Below are positions 8,625 to 16,522 of a DNA stretch of 64,000 nucleotides, in pieces. The stretch is taken from contig NZ_JASBRE010000001.1 in the NCBI RefSeq assembly GCF_029960815.1, forward strand, positions 419,741 to 483,740. The letters run 5' to 3'. A model generated the notes under the pieces. It made no database searches, was not told the DNA's origin, and worked only from the letters and a program-made list of their open reading frames with translations. A program made the position numbers and the translations under genes. The stretch is from Pseudomonas sp. AL03 (GTDB lineage: Bacteria; Pseudomonadota; Gammaproteobacteria; Pseudomonadales; Pseudomonadaceae). Position 1 is the first letter of the stretch. Every line of letters begins with the position of its first letter.

Positions 8625-11153
8625 ATGGCCACATCTCAACAATTGCAACTGCTGGCTCCTTTGTCCGGCGTGCTGATGCCGCTGAATCAGGTGCCGGACC
8701 CAGCGTTCTCCAGCCGGGTGATCGGCGATGGTTTGTGCATCGATCCGACTACGCAAACCCTGTGCGCACCGCTGGCCGGAGTTGTCAGCAATGTGCAGGC
8801 CAGTGGGCACGCGGTCAGCATCACCGACGACCACGGCGTTCAGGTGTTGATGCACATCGGACTCGACACCGTGAACCTGGCCGGTCAGGGCTTCACCCGG
8901 TTGGTGGAGGAAGGCCAGCGGGTTGAAGCGGGACAGGCCCTGATCGAGTTCGATGCCGATTTTGTTGCATTGAATGCCCGCAGCCTGCTGACGTTGATGC
9001 TGGTGGTCAGCGGTGAGCCGTTCACTTGGCTGACGCCGGAAACAGGTTTGGTAGAAAGTGGTCAGCCGCTCCTGAGCTTGAATCCCGTCGAGCAGGCAAC
9101 AGATGAGCCGGTGCCGGAAGAGGGCGAAGCACTGTTTTCAAAACCGGTGACACTGGCCAACCCGAACGGCTTGCACGCCCGTCCGGCAGCGGTGTTTGCC
9201 CAGGCGGCGAAAGGTTTTTCGGCGAGCATTTACCTGCATAAACAGCAGGTGAGTGCTAACGCGAAATCCTTGGTGGCAATCATGGCGTTGCAGACGGCCC
9301 ACGGTGACGTTGTGCAAGTCAGCGCGGCCGGCCCGGACGCTGAAGCGGCGATCAAGGCACTGGTCGAATTGCTGACCGCCGGGTGTGGCGAGACGGTCGC
9401 CGTGATGGCAGAGGTTGAGACGATTGAAGCGTCATCGCTGAGCGTTTTGCGCGGAGTCTGTGCCTCGGCGGGTTCGGCGTTTGGCCAGGTTATGCAGATC
9501 GCCGAGCAGACGCTTGAAGTGAGCGAGTTCGGCGTCGGTCCGCAGGTTGAGCGAGAGCATTTGTCTCGGGCCTTGGCCGAAGCGGTGCTGGCCTTGCAGC
9601 CGTTGCGCGACAACGCCACAGGGGATGCCCAGGCAGAGATTTTCAAGGCGCACCAGGAACTGCTTGAAGACCCGAGTCTGCTGGATCAGGCCGAGGCGCT
9701 GATCATCGAAGGCAAAAGTGCCGGCTTCGCCTGGCGGGCGGCCACCGAGTCGACGGCAACCTTGTTCAAAAGCCTGGGCAATGCCTTGCTGGCAGAGCGG
9801 GCGGCGGATCTGGCCGATGTCGGCCAGCGCGTGCTCAAGTTGATCCTCGGGGTACAGGATCAGGCGATGGAGCTGCCTGAAGGGGCGATCCTGATCGCCG
9901 AACAACTGACGCCGTCACAGACCGCCGGGCTCGATACCCGCAAGGTGCTGGGTTTCGCCACGGTCGGTGGCGGCGCTACCAGCCACGTCGCGATTCTCGC
10001 GCGTGCGTTCGGTTTGCCGGCGATCTGCGGGCTGCCCGTTCAGGTGCTGGCGCTGGCCAACGGCACCCAAGTGTTGCTCGACGCCGACAAGGGCGAGCTG
10101 CACCTGGACCCGGATTTGGCGGCCATCGAGCAGCTGCAAACCAATCGTCAGCATCAACAGAAGCGCCATCAACATGAGCTGGCGCACGCTGCGCAGGCGG
10201 CGTGTACCCGCGATGGTCATCATTTTGAAGTGACGGCCAACATCGCCTCGCTCGCTGAAGCGGAGCAGGCCATGGCACTGGGAGGTGCGGGCGTCGGATT
10301 GTTGCGTTCGGAGTTTCTTTATCTGGGTCGCAATCATGCGCCGAGCCATGACGAGCAAACATCAACCTATAGCGCCATCGCCAGGACGCTCGGGCCGGCG
10401 CGTAATCTGGTGGTGCGCACACTGGATGTCGGCGGCGACAAACCCCTGGCCTATGTGCCGATGGCCAGCGAAACCAATCCATTCCTGGGCATGCGCGGGA
10501 TTCGTTTGTGTCTGGAGCGCCCGCAGCTGTTGCGCGATCAGTTCAAAGCGATCCTGAGCTGCGCCAGGCTGGCCCGTCTGCACATCATGCTGCCCATGGT
10601 CACGCAGCTGTCGGAGTTGCGACTGGCCCGGCAGCTGCTTGAGGAAGAGGCGCTGGCATTGGGCCTTACTGAACTGCCGAAACTGGGGATCATGATCGAA
10701 GTGCCGGCAGCGGCATTGATGGCGGATCTGTTTGCGCCCGAGGTGGATTTCTTCTCCATCGGCACCAACGACCTGACCCAATACACCCTGGCCATGGACC
10801 GCGATCATCCGCGCCTGGCCAGTCAGGCCGACAGCTTTCATCCGTCGGTGCTGCGTTTGATTGCCAGCACCGTGAAGGCTGCCCACGCCCATGGCAAATG
10901 GGCCGGTGTGTGCGGCGCCATGGCTTCCGAGACGTTGGCGGTACCGTTGCTGCTGGGACTTGGCGTGGATGAACTGTCGGTGAGTGTGCCGTTGATTCCG
11001 GCGATCAAAGCGGCGGTCCGCGAAGTGGATCTGCTGGACTGCCAGGCCATCGCTCAGCAAGTGCTGGGCCTGGAAAGCGCCGAGCAAGTGCGCGAGGCAT
11101 TGCGGCTGTATCACGAGGCGACGGTCGATACTTCACGGGTACTGGAGAACTGA
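8625..11153 (+). CDS. Fused PTS phosphotransferase EIIA-HPr-EI
   Basis: An 842-residue cytoplasmic three-domain phosphocarrier. EIIA of the glucose type covers residues 1-155, with active H77 in VLMHIGLDTV. HPr covers about 172-260, with H184 in NGLHARPAAV. Enzyme I covers about 275-842, with H454 in GGGATSHVAILARAFG, the PEP-binding IGTNDLTQYTLAMDRDHP segment and the C-terminal GVCGAMASE cysteine. One polypeptide can therefore relay phosphate from PEP to the EIIB of TreB. The architecture is that of the NagF-type fusion known from Pseudomonas N-acetylglucosamine uptake, here linked to trehalose genes. The start at 8625 has an AGGTGA ribosome site. It ends 2 bp before the EIIB-like gene. Confidence 0.93.
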   Translation: MATSQQLQLLAPLSGVLMPLNQVPDPAFSSRVIGDGLCIDPTTQTLCAPLAGVVSNVQASGHAVSITDDHGVQVLMHIGLDTVNLAGQGFTRLVEEGQRVEAGQALIEFDADFVALNARSLLTLMLVVSGEPFTWLTPETGLVESGQPLLSLNPVEQATDEPVPEEGEALFSKPVTLANPNGLHARPAAVFAQAAKGFSASIYLHKQQVSANAKSLVAIMALQTAHGDVVQVSAAGPDAEAAIKALVELLTAGCGETVAVMAEVETIEASSLSVLRGVCASAGSAFGQVMQIAEQTLEVSEFGVGPQVEREHLSRALAEAVLALQPLRDNATGDAQAEIFKAHQELLEDPSLLDQAEALIIEGKSAGFAWRAATESTATLFKSLGNALLAERAADLADVGQRVLKLILGVQDQAMELPEGAILIAEQLTPSQTAGLDTRKVLGFATVGGGATSHVAILARAFGLPAICGLPVQVLALANGTQVLLDADKGELHLDPDLAAIEQLQTNRQHQQKRHQHELAHAAQAACTRDGHHFEVTANIASLAEAEQAMALGGAGVGLLRSEFLYLGRNHAPSHDEQTSTYSAIARTLGPARNLVVRTLDVGGDKPLAYVPMASETNPFLGMRGIRLCLERPQLLRDQFKAILSCARLARLHIMLPMVTQLSELRLARQLLEEEALALGLTELPKLGIMIEVPAAALMADLFAPEVDFFSIGTNDLTQYTLAMDRDHPRLASQADSFHPSVLRLIASTVKAAHAHGKWAGVCGAMASETLAVPLLLGLGVDELSVSVPLIPAIKAAVREVDLLDCQAIAQQVLGLESAEQVREALRLYHEATVDTSRVLEN

Positions 11154-11155
11154 GC

Positions 11156-11446
11156 ATGTTCGAGAAAATGCAGCGGGCGTTCTGGAAAGCGTTGACCCCG
11201 GATCTGATAGCGGATGAGCCGAAGGGGGTTGTTCAGCCTGTTTTTGGTCTGGCCCAGGAAATCATCGCCGCGCTGGGCGGAGTGGATAACCTCAAGTCGC
11301 AGCAGCCCGTGGCGCTGACCCGGGTTCGGGTGGAGTTGCGGGATGTGGGGCGGGTGGATCGGCAGGCTTTAAATAGGGCAGGTGTACCGGGAGTCATGAC
11401 GCTGGATGACGGGGTGGTGCATCTGATCACCGGTCTCCCGCACTGA
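11156..11446 (+). CDS. Small EIIB-like PTS protein lacking the active cysteine
   Basis: A 96-residue protein whose residues about 30-95 align by eye with the glucose-family EIIB domain (AQEIIAALGGVDNL, then VALTRVRVELRD). In active EIIBs the second motif reads (D/N)(A)CxTRLR; here the cysteine position is alanine and the protein contains no cysteine at all, so it cannot carry phosphate in the usual way. It starts 2 bp after the EIIA-HPr-EI stop, so translation is probably coupled. It may be a regulatory or docking remnant of an EIIB, or a decayed EIIBC gene. TreB retains its own intact EIIB cysteine. Confidence 0.75.
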   Translation: MFEKMQRAFWKALTPDLIADEPKGVVQPVFGLAQEIIAALGGVDNLKSQQPVALTRVRVELRDVGRVDRQALNRAGVPGVMTLDDGVVHLITGLPH

Positions 11447-11473
11447 TCGTTCCCACTCTGCGTGGGAATGCTC
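11445..11473. repeat. GATCGTTCCCAC-family palindrome (partial)
   Basis: GATCGTTCCCAC, a short loop and GTGGGAATGCTC form a small hairpin directly at the stop codon of the EIIB-like gene. It belongs to the same family as 15321-15351, 16466-16511 and 51291-51397. It could help end tre operon transcription, but no U-run follows. Confidence 0.6.
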
Positions 11474-11585
11474 GCCTCCTGCGGCCATCCGCCGCGCTGC
11501 CCTTACTGTTTCTCAACCGCAGGTGTATCGTATTCGCCTTTTACAGGCCCCACGCCTGTCGCTGATACGTGAGGTAGTTGAGTTC

Positions 11586-12962
11586 ATGTCCTTTACCCGT
11601 CGCCAAATCCTCGGTGGCCTGGCCGGTCTTGTTGTCGTTGGTGTCGGAGCGGGGGGCGCGTCGCGGTACTGGTTGGGCAAGATGGCCGACGCCGATGCGG
11701 GCCACGACTATGAGCTGATCGCCGCACCATTGGACGTTGAGCTGGTGGCCGGGCACAAGACTGAGGCCTGGGCGTTCGGCCCCTCGGCGCCGGGCACTGA
11801 GTTGCGCGTGCGTCAGGGTGAATGGCTGCGGGTGCGTTTCATAAATCACCTGCCGGTCGCCACCACCATTCACTGGCACGGCATCCGCTTGCCGCTGGAA
11901 ATGGACGGCGTGCCTTACGTGTCGCAGCTTCCGGTATTGCCGGGCGAATATTTCGACTACAGGTTTCGCGTGCCCGACGCTGGAAGCTATTGGTATCACC
12001 CGCATGTCAACAGCAGCGAGGAGCTCGGTCGCGGGCTGGTCGGCCCGCTGATCGTCGAAGAGCGCGACCCCACCGGGTTTAACTATGAGAAAACCTTGAG
12101 CCTCAAGAGCTGGCACGTGGATGAGGAAGGCGCGTTTGTCGCGTTCAGCATTCCGCGCGAAGCCGCGCGTGGCGGCACGGCGGGGCGCCTGTCGACGATC
12201 AACGGGGTCTCGCAAGCGGTGATCGATTTGCCCGCCGGGCAGATCACCCGCGTACGTTTGCTCAACCTCGACAATACGCTGACTTACCGCCTGAACATCC
12301 CCGGCGTCGAAGCGCAAATCTACGCGCTGGATGGCAATCCCATTGAGCCACGACCGCTCGGCAAGGAGTACTGGCTCGGCCCGGGCATGCGTATTTGTCT
12401 GGCAATCAAGGCTCCGCCGGTCGGCGAAGAGCTGTCCCTGCGCAACGGCCCGGTTCGGTTGGGCACATTGCGCTCGGTGGCGAACACCGATGCACCGACC
12501 CAGTGGCCGCCCGCGCTGCCCGCCAACCCGGTGGCAGAGCCGGACCTGGCCAATGCCGAGAAACTCAACTTCAATTTCGAATGGGTAGGCTCGGTGTCGG
12601 TGAACGTCGACAACGGCAGGCCGCCGAGCCTGTGGCAGATCAACGGCAAGGCCTGGGACATCACGGACAAGACCTGTGCCGACCGCCCGATTGCCAAGCT
12701 CGAAAAGGGCAAGAGCTACATTTTCGAATTGAAGAACATGACTCAATACCAGCACCCGATTCACCTGCACGGCATGAGTTTCAAGGTCATCGCCTCGAAC
12801 CGGCACAAGGTCATTCCGTACTTCACCGACACTTACCTGTTGGGCAAGAACGAACGCGCGCAAGTGGCGCTGGTGGCGGATAACCCGGGGATCTGGATGT
12901 TTCACTGCCATGTGATCGACCACATGGAAACCGGCCTGATGGCCGCCATTGAGGTGGCGTAA
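11586..12962 (+). CDS. Tat-exported multicopper oxidase
   Basis: A 458-residue periplasmic copper enzyme. The N-terminus MSFTRRQILGGLAGLVVVG is a twin-arginine signal. All four copper-ligand blocks are present: TTIHWHGIRLPLEMDG, SYWYHPHVNSSEELGRG, HPIHLHGMSFKVI and the C-terminal MFHCHVIDHMETGLM with the type 1/type 3 HCH motif. The substrate is unknown; relatives oxidise Cu(I), Fe(II) or phenols. No methionine-rich insert typical of CueO is seen. The start at 11586 follows GAGG and gives the Tat signal at once. Its stop overlaps the tadA start by 1 bp (TAATG), which indicates translational coupling. Confidence 0.92.
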   Translation: MSFTRRQILGGLAGLVVVGVGAGGASRYWLGKMADADAGHDYELIAAPLDVELVAGHKTEAWAFGPSAPGTELRVRQGEWLRVRFINHLPVATTIHWHGIRLPLEMDGVPYVSQLPVLPGEYFDYRFRVPDAGSYWYHPHVNSSEELGRGLVGPLIVEERDPTGFNYEKTLSLKSWHVDEEGAFVAFSIPREAARGGTAGRLSTINGVSQAVIDLPAGQITRVRLLNLDNTLTYRLNIPGVEAQIYALDGNPIEPRPLGKEYWLGPGMRICLAIKAPPVGEELSLRNGPVRLGTLRSVANTDAPTQWPPALPANPVAEPDLANAEKLNFNFEWVGSVSVNVDNGRPPSLWQINGKAWDITDKTCADRPIAKLEKGKSYIFELKNMTQYQHPIHLHGMSFKVIASNRHKVIPYFTDTYLLGKNERAQVALVADNPGIWMFHCHVIDHMETGLMAAIEVA

Positions 12963-13453
12963 TGCGTCAGATACGTCCCGCCGCAATCATCGACCGCAGC
13001 CGCGATCGTGACTTCATGCGCGAAGCGTTGGCGCTCGCCGCTCAGGGCGCGGCGCTGGGTGAAGTGCCGGTGGGTGCGGTGCTGGTGCAGGACGGTGAAA
13101 TCATCGGCCGGGGTTTTAATTGCCCGATCAGCGGCAATGACCCGAGTGCTCACGCCGAGATGGTTGCAATCCGAGCTGCCGCGTTGGCGGCCAGCAACTA
13201 TCGTCTGCCCGGCAGCACGCTCTACGTGACGCTTGAACCGTGCAGCATGTGCGCCGGGCTGATCGTTCATTCGCGGATTGCGCGGGTGGTGTATGGGGCG
13301 CTAGAGCCCAAGGCCGGGATTGTGCAGAGTCAGGGGCAGTTTTTTACCCAGGGCTTTTTGAATCACCGGGTGCTCTATGAAGGCGGGGTGTTGGCGGAGG
13401 AATGTGGGGCGGTGTTGAGTGAGTTCTTCAAGGCCCGGCGGGCAACCCGTTAG
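12962..13453 (+). CDS. tadA: tRNA adenosine(34) deaminase TadA
   Basis: A 163-residue zinc deaminase that converts adenosine 34 of tRNA-Arg(ACG) to inosine. The catalytic HAE (PSAHAEMVAI) and PCSMC (TLEPCSMCAGLI) zinc motifs are present, and VPVGAVLV and the MREALALAAQ N-terminus match the family. It starts within the stop codon of the multicopper oxidase. A REPIN follows directly, probably the operon's 3' boundary. Confidence 0.96.
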   Translation: MRQIRPAAIIDRSRDRDFMREALALAAQGAALGEVPVGAVLVQDGEIIGRGFNCPISGNDPSAHAEMVAIRAAALAASNYRLPGSTLYVTLEPCSMCAGLIVHSRIARVVYGALEPKAGIVQSQGQFFTQGFLNHRVLYEGGVLAEECGAVLSEFFKARRATR

Positions 13454-13460
13454 ATCGCTT

Positions 13461-13521
13461 TCGCGGGCAAGCCTCGCTCCTACAGATTTCGGTGAACCGT
13501 AGGAGCGAGGCTTGCCCGCGA
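13461..13521. repeat. REPIN (inverted REP pair)
   Basis: Two 23-bp arms, TCGCGGGCAAGCCTCGCTCC... at 13461-13483 and its exact reverse complement at 13499-13521, enclose 15 bp. This is the typical Pseudomonas GTAGGAGCGAGGC REP doublet, placed between the convergent tadA and cmoB, where it can also act as a transcript-end hairpin. Confidence 0.92.
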
Positions 13522-13526
13522 AGCTT

Positions 13527-14483
13527 TTATTTACGGGCCACGATCACCGCACGCATCGGCGCCGGCAGTCCTTCAACCGTCTTGCTGTGATCTTCCGGAT
13601 CAAGGAAATCGCTCAGCGACTGATACTTCATCCATTCCGTCCCGCGCTGTTCCTCGACCGTGGTCACGCTCACGTCCACACAGCGAACATCCGTGAACCC
13701 GGCGCGACGCAGCCACAGTTCCAGCGCCGGCACCGACGGCAGGAACCACACGTTACGCATCTGCGCATAACGGTCTTCCGGCACCAGCACCTGCTGCTGA
13801 TCGCCTTCAATCACCAGCGTCTCCAGCACCAATTCACCACCCTTGACCAGGCAATCCTTCAGCGCCAGCAAATGCTCGATCGGCGAGCGGCGGTGATAGA
13901 ACACACCCATGGAAAACACCGTGTCGAAGCCTTCCATGTTCGGCGGCAGGTCTTCGAACGGGAACGGCAGGTGCCAGGCATTGGGTTCGGACAAATAACG
14001 CTGCACCGCCTGGAACTGACAGAAGAACAGCCAGTTCGGGTCAACGCCAATCACGCTGTCGGCCCCGGCACCGAGCATGCGCCACATGTAGTAGCCATTG
14101 CCGCAGCCGACATCGAGGATGCGTTTGCCCTTCAGATCAAGATGCGGTGCGACCCGCGACCACTTCCAGTCCGAACGCCATTCGGTGTCGACATGCACGC
14201 CAAACAAATCGAACGGCCCTTTGCGCCACGGCGACAGGCCCATCAGCGCGGTACGCATTTGCGCGCGGGTTTCATCATCGCAATCGGTGTCCAGCGTCAG
14301 ACCATTGAGCAGGTCGACTTCGCTGGGCTGAATCTTCGGCAAGGCGTCCAGCGCACTCTGCCAGCGCTCCAGGTCGCCATGACCCTTTTCCATTTTCTTG
14401 TCGAGTTGCGCTTGCAGGGTGTTGGCCCAGTCGGCCAGCGGCGTGCCGGCCAGACGGCGGGCGAGGGGGGACAGATCAATCAT
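13527..14483 (-). CDS. cmoB: tRNA uridine 5-oxyacetic acid(34) synthase CmoB
   Basis: A 318-residue SAM-fold enzyme that transfers the carboxymethyl group of carboxy-SAM to 5-hydroxyuridine 34 of tRNA. The glycine-rich cofactor motif [17 protein letters not shown], the family block [20 protein letters not shown] and the [13 protein letters not shown] segment are all present. Length and start ([13 protein letters not shown]) match the family. It overlaps cmoA by 4 bp (ATGA), so the pair should be translated together. Confidence 0.96.
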   Translation of the reverse strand: MIDLSPLARRLAGTPLADWANTLQAQLDKKMEKGHGDLERWQSALDALPKIQPSEVDLLNGLTLDTDCDDETRAQMRTALMGLSPWRKGPFDLFGVHVDTEWRSDWKWSRVAPHLDLKGKRILDVGCGNGYYMWRMLGAGADSVIGVDPNWLFFCQFQAVQRYLSEPNAWHLPFPFEDLPPNMEGFDTVFSMGVFYHRRSPIEHLLALKDCLVKGGELVLETLVIEGDQQQVLVPEDRYAQMRNVWFLPSVPALELWLRRAGFTDVRCVDVSVTTVEEQRGTEWMKYQSLSDFLDPEDHSKTVEGLPAPMRAVIVARK

Positions 14484-15223
14484 GGCAAGGCAATCAACGA
14501 GGCAAAGTTAAGACACTGGAACCACGGCACGACTTTCGAGAACCCGGCGGCCAGCAGGCGCTCGCGGTGTTCTTCGAGGCTGTCGGGCTTCATGACGTTT
14601 TCGATGGCGCTACGTTTCTGGGCAATTTCCAGTTCGCTGTAGCCGTTGGCGCGTTTGAACGCGACGTGCAGGTCGGTGAGCAGCGCGTGTTCTTCGAGGT
14701 CGTTGAAGCGCAGTTTCTCCGACAGGATCAGCGCGCCGCCGGGCAACAGCGATTGGCGGATGCGCGCGAGCAACGCGGTGCGCTGCTCCGGGACGATGAA
14801 TTGCAGGGTGAAGTTCAGCGCCACCACCGAGGCTGGCTGGAATTGCAGGGCGAGGATGTCGCCTTCGATCACTTCCACCGGCAGCAGCTCCTGGAACATC
14901 GAGTCCTGACCGTTGAGGTATTCGCGGCAACGCTCGACCATCGCCGCGGAGTTATCCACAGCGATCACCCGGCAGCCGTCGGTACGCACGTGCCGGCGCA
15001 AGGCTTGAGTCACGGCGCCGAGCGACGAGCCCAGGTCGTAGAGCACGCTGTTGGGCTGGGCGAATTGCGCGGCGAGCACGCCGAGGTTTTCAACGATGGT
15101 CGGATAACCCGGCACCGAGCGCTTGATCATGTCCGGGAACACCCGCACCACATCCTCGTTAAAGGCGAAGTCAGGCACCTGGGCCAAAGGCTGGGCGAAA
15201 AGGCGATCGGGGTCTTTGCTCAC
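14480..15223 (-). CDS. cmoA: Carboxy-SAM synthase CmoA
   Basis: A 247-residue SAM-fold enzyme that makes carboxy-S-adenosylmethionine from SAM and prephenate for CmoB. Visible features are [20 protein letters not shown] at the N-terminus, the SAM loop [16 protein letters not shown], and [19 protein letters not shown] chose the GTG at 15223 (VSKDPDRLF, with CTGGA upstream) because homologues begin here; the frame is open for 15 more codons to an ATG at 15268. First gene of the cmoAB pair. Confidence 0.95.
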   Translation of the reverse strand: MSKDPDRLFAQPLAQVPDFAFNEDVVRVFPDMIKRSVPGYPTIVENLGVLAAQFAQPNSVLYDLGSSLGAVTQALRRHVRTDGCRVIAVDNSAAMVERCREYLNGQDSMFQELLPVEVIEGDILALQFQPASVVALNFTLQFIVPEQRTALLARIRQSLLPGGALILSEKLRFNDLEEHALLTDLHVAFKRANGYSELEIAQKRSAIENVMKPDSLEEHRERLLAAGFSKVVPWFQCLNFASLIALP

Positions 15224-15320
15224 GGCGGTTCCAGCGGCTTCGGTTGAAAAGGCCGGCATTTTAGCCAAATTGACGGGGGGATGCGCGGGTTGTCTGATAA
15301 AGCGCTGGGCCCATGCAATT

Positions 15321-15351
15321 GATCGTTCCCACGCAGAGCGTGGGAACGATC
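15321..15351. repeat. GATCGTTCCCACGC hairpin
   Basis: A perfect 14-bp inverted repeat, GATCGTTCCCACGC and its complement, around a 3-bp loop (AGA). It lies between the divergent cmoA start and the 3' end of the YhhN gene and touches the latter's stop codon. It is one of four copies of this short family in the window. Confidence 0.85.
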
Positions 15352-15995
15352 TATTGGGGGCGGTGAGCGGATTGAGAAAAGGCCGACGCCGTAATCCCCC
15401 ATTGCCCCAGCCAGTAGCTGAGGATTATCACGTAAGGTGCGGCATGAAACGGCGCGAAAAATCGATTGATGCCAATCACGCTGTCAGAAAACCCAAACGC
15501 CAGCGCGCCCGCCGCCGCCAGCAGCGCCGAACGTTTAGGTACATCGGTGCCCAAGCGAGCCAGCGCCCGCCAAAGCATGGCGCTGATGGCCAGGCCGTAG
15601 ACGATGACCGGGATCAGCAACGGACCCAGCCCATTGGAAATCAAGATCCCCAGCAATACCGCGCCGACGCACAAAGCGATGATCAGCGGCAACAACGCCA
15701 ACCGCCGACAATCGCTCAAGTAGGCTTTCAAATACGCCAAGTGGGCGACCAAAAACGCCCCAAGGCCAAACACAAACAAATCCCCCGGCCACGCCAGCAA
15801 CACATCGCCGAGCAGGGAGAAAATCAGTCCTAGGCTGATCCAGCGTCGATACTCGCTGGGCGGTGCGTCGTGCAACCAACCGAGCAGCGCCAATACTGGC
15901 AGCGGTTTGACCAGCAGGCAGAGCAGCGTGGCGTGCACGCTCACGCCGTAGAGAAAGGTCACCGCGCCCATCAGCGCCAGAATCAGCCAGCCCAC
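15351..15995 (-). CDS. YhhN-family membrane protein (lysoplasmalogenase-like)
   Basis: A 214-residue integral membrane protein with about eight hydrophobic segments. The YhhN/TMEM86 signatures are recognisable: [11 protein letters not shown] near residue 29, the [22 protein letters not shown] block (acidic-polar residues inside helices) and [17 protein letters not shown]. Animal TMEM86 proteins hydrolyse the vinyl-ether bond of lysoplasmalogens; the bacterial role is unsettled. It lies 2 bp after icp and is probably co-transcribed with icp and asrA, as I recall for P. aeruginosa PA0777-PA0779. Confidence 0.88.
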   Translation of the reverse strand: MGWLILALMGAVTFLYGVSVHATLLCLLVKPLPVLALLGWLHDAPPSEYRRWISLGLIFSLLGDVLLAWPGDLFVFGLGAFLVAHLAYLKAYLSDCRRLALLPLIIALCVGAVLLGILISNGLGPLLIPVIVYGLAISAMLWRALARLGTDVPKRSALLAAAGALAFGFSDSVIGINRFFAPFHAAPYVIILSYWLGQWGITASAFSQSAHRPQ

Positions 15996-15997
15996 GA

Positions 15998-16390
15998 TCA
16001 GTTAACCGAGATGGCGCAGTCGAAGCTTTCCACCGCCGGTATTTCCGGTGCCCATGGCTGTGAGTAGGTCAGGCGCAAACGGCCCGTGCCAGCGGTGAAG
16101 GACTGAAAGCGCCAGGTCGAGATCCCGGCGCTGCCGACGACCCCTGCATCTTCCGGGTTGCTGTAAACCTCGGGGCTGAGCGCGCGCAATACGCCACCGG
16201 CCGAATCCTGGATTGCCCAGCGGTAACCCGTGGTCGGGTTGCTTGGCAGGGTCAGGATCAGGTTCTGCCCGCTGTGCAGTTTCACCGGGCAGTCGCTTTG
16301 TTTTTCCACGGTCACGTTCTGTTTCGGTTGCGTGGCGCAAGCGGTCAGCAAAGAGAGGGCGAGCGGGACAAACAGGCGGGTGGGGGACAT
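15998..16390 (-). CDS. icp: Chagasin-family (I42) cysteine protease inhibitor, lipoprotein
   Basis: A 130-residue protein with a lipoprotein signal (LALSLLTACATQ, lipobox LTAC with Cys18). The mature part carries the chagasin inhibitory loops NPTTGYRWA and a GxGxxRLxYxxPW-like C-terminal strand (GTGRLRLTYSQPWAP). Such proteins block papain-type peptidases. The start at 16390 gives the signal directly; upstream in-frame codons encode no signal. It sits next to the protease gene asrA, the same pair I recall as PA0778 (icp)-PA0779 in P. aeruginosa. Confidence 0.88.
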   Translation of the reverse strand: MSPTRLFVPLALSLLTACATQPKQNVTVEKQSDCPVKLHSGQNLILTLPSNPTTGYRWAIQDSAGGVLRALSPEVYSNPEDAGVVGSAGISTWRFQSFTAGTGRLRLTYSQPWAPEIPAVESFDCAISVN

Positions 16391-16465
16391 AAGGTCAGTG
16401 GCTCCGGCATTCACGACGAACGGCGAGCATAACTGAAGATGAGACAAATTGTGACGAGGAGGAGA

Positions 16466-16511
16466 GATCGTTCCCACGCGGACGGTTCGACGCCTCGACG
16501 TGGGAACGATC
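16466..16511. repeat. GATCGTTCCCACG repeat with long loop
   Basis: GATCGTTCCCACG at 16466-16478 and its reverse complement at 16499-16511 surround a 20-bp GC-rich loop. It lies between asrA and icp, both read leftwards, and so could attenuate or process the joint transcript. Confidence 0.8.
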
Positions 16512-16522
16512 AGGTTAGGCCG

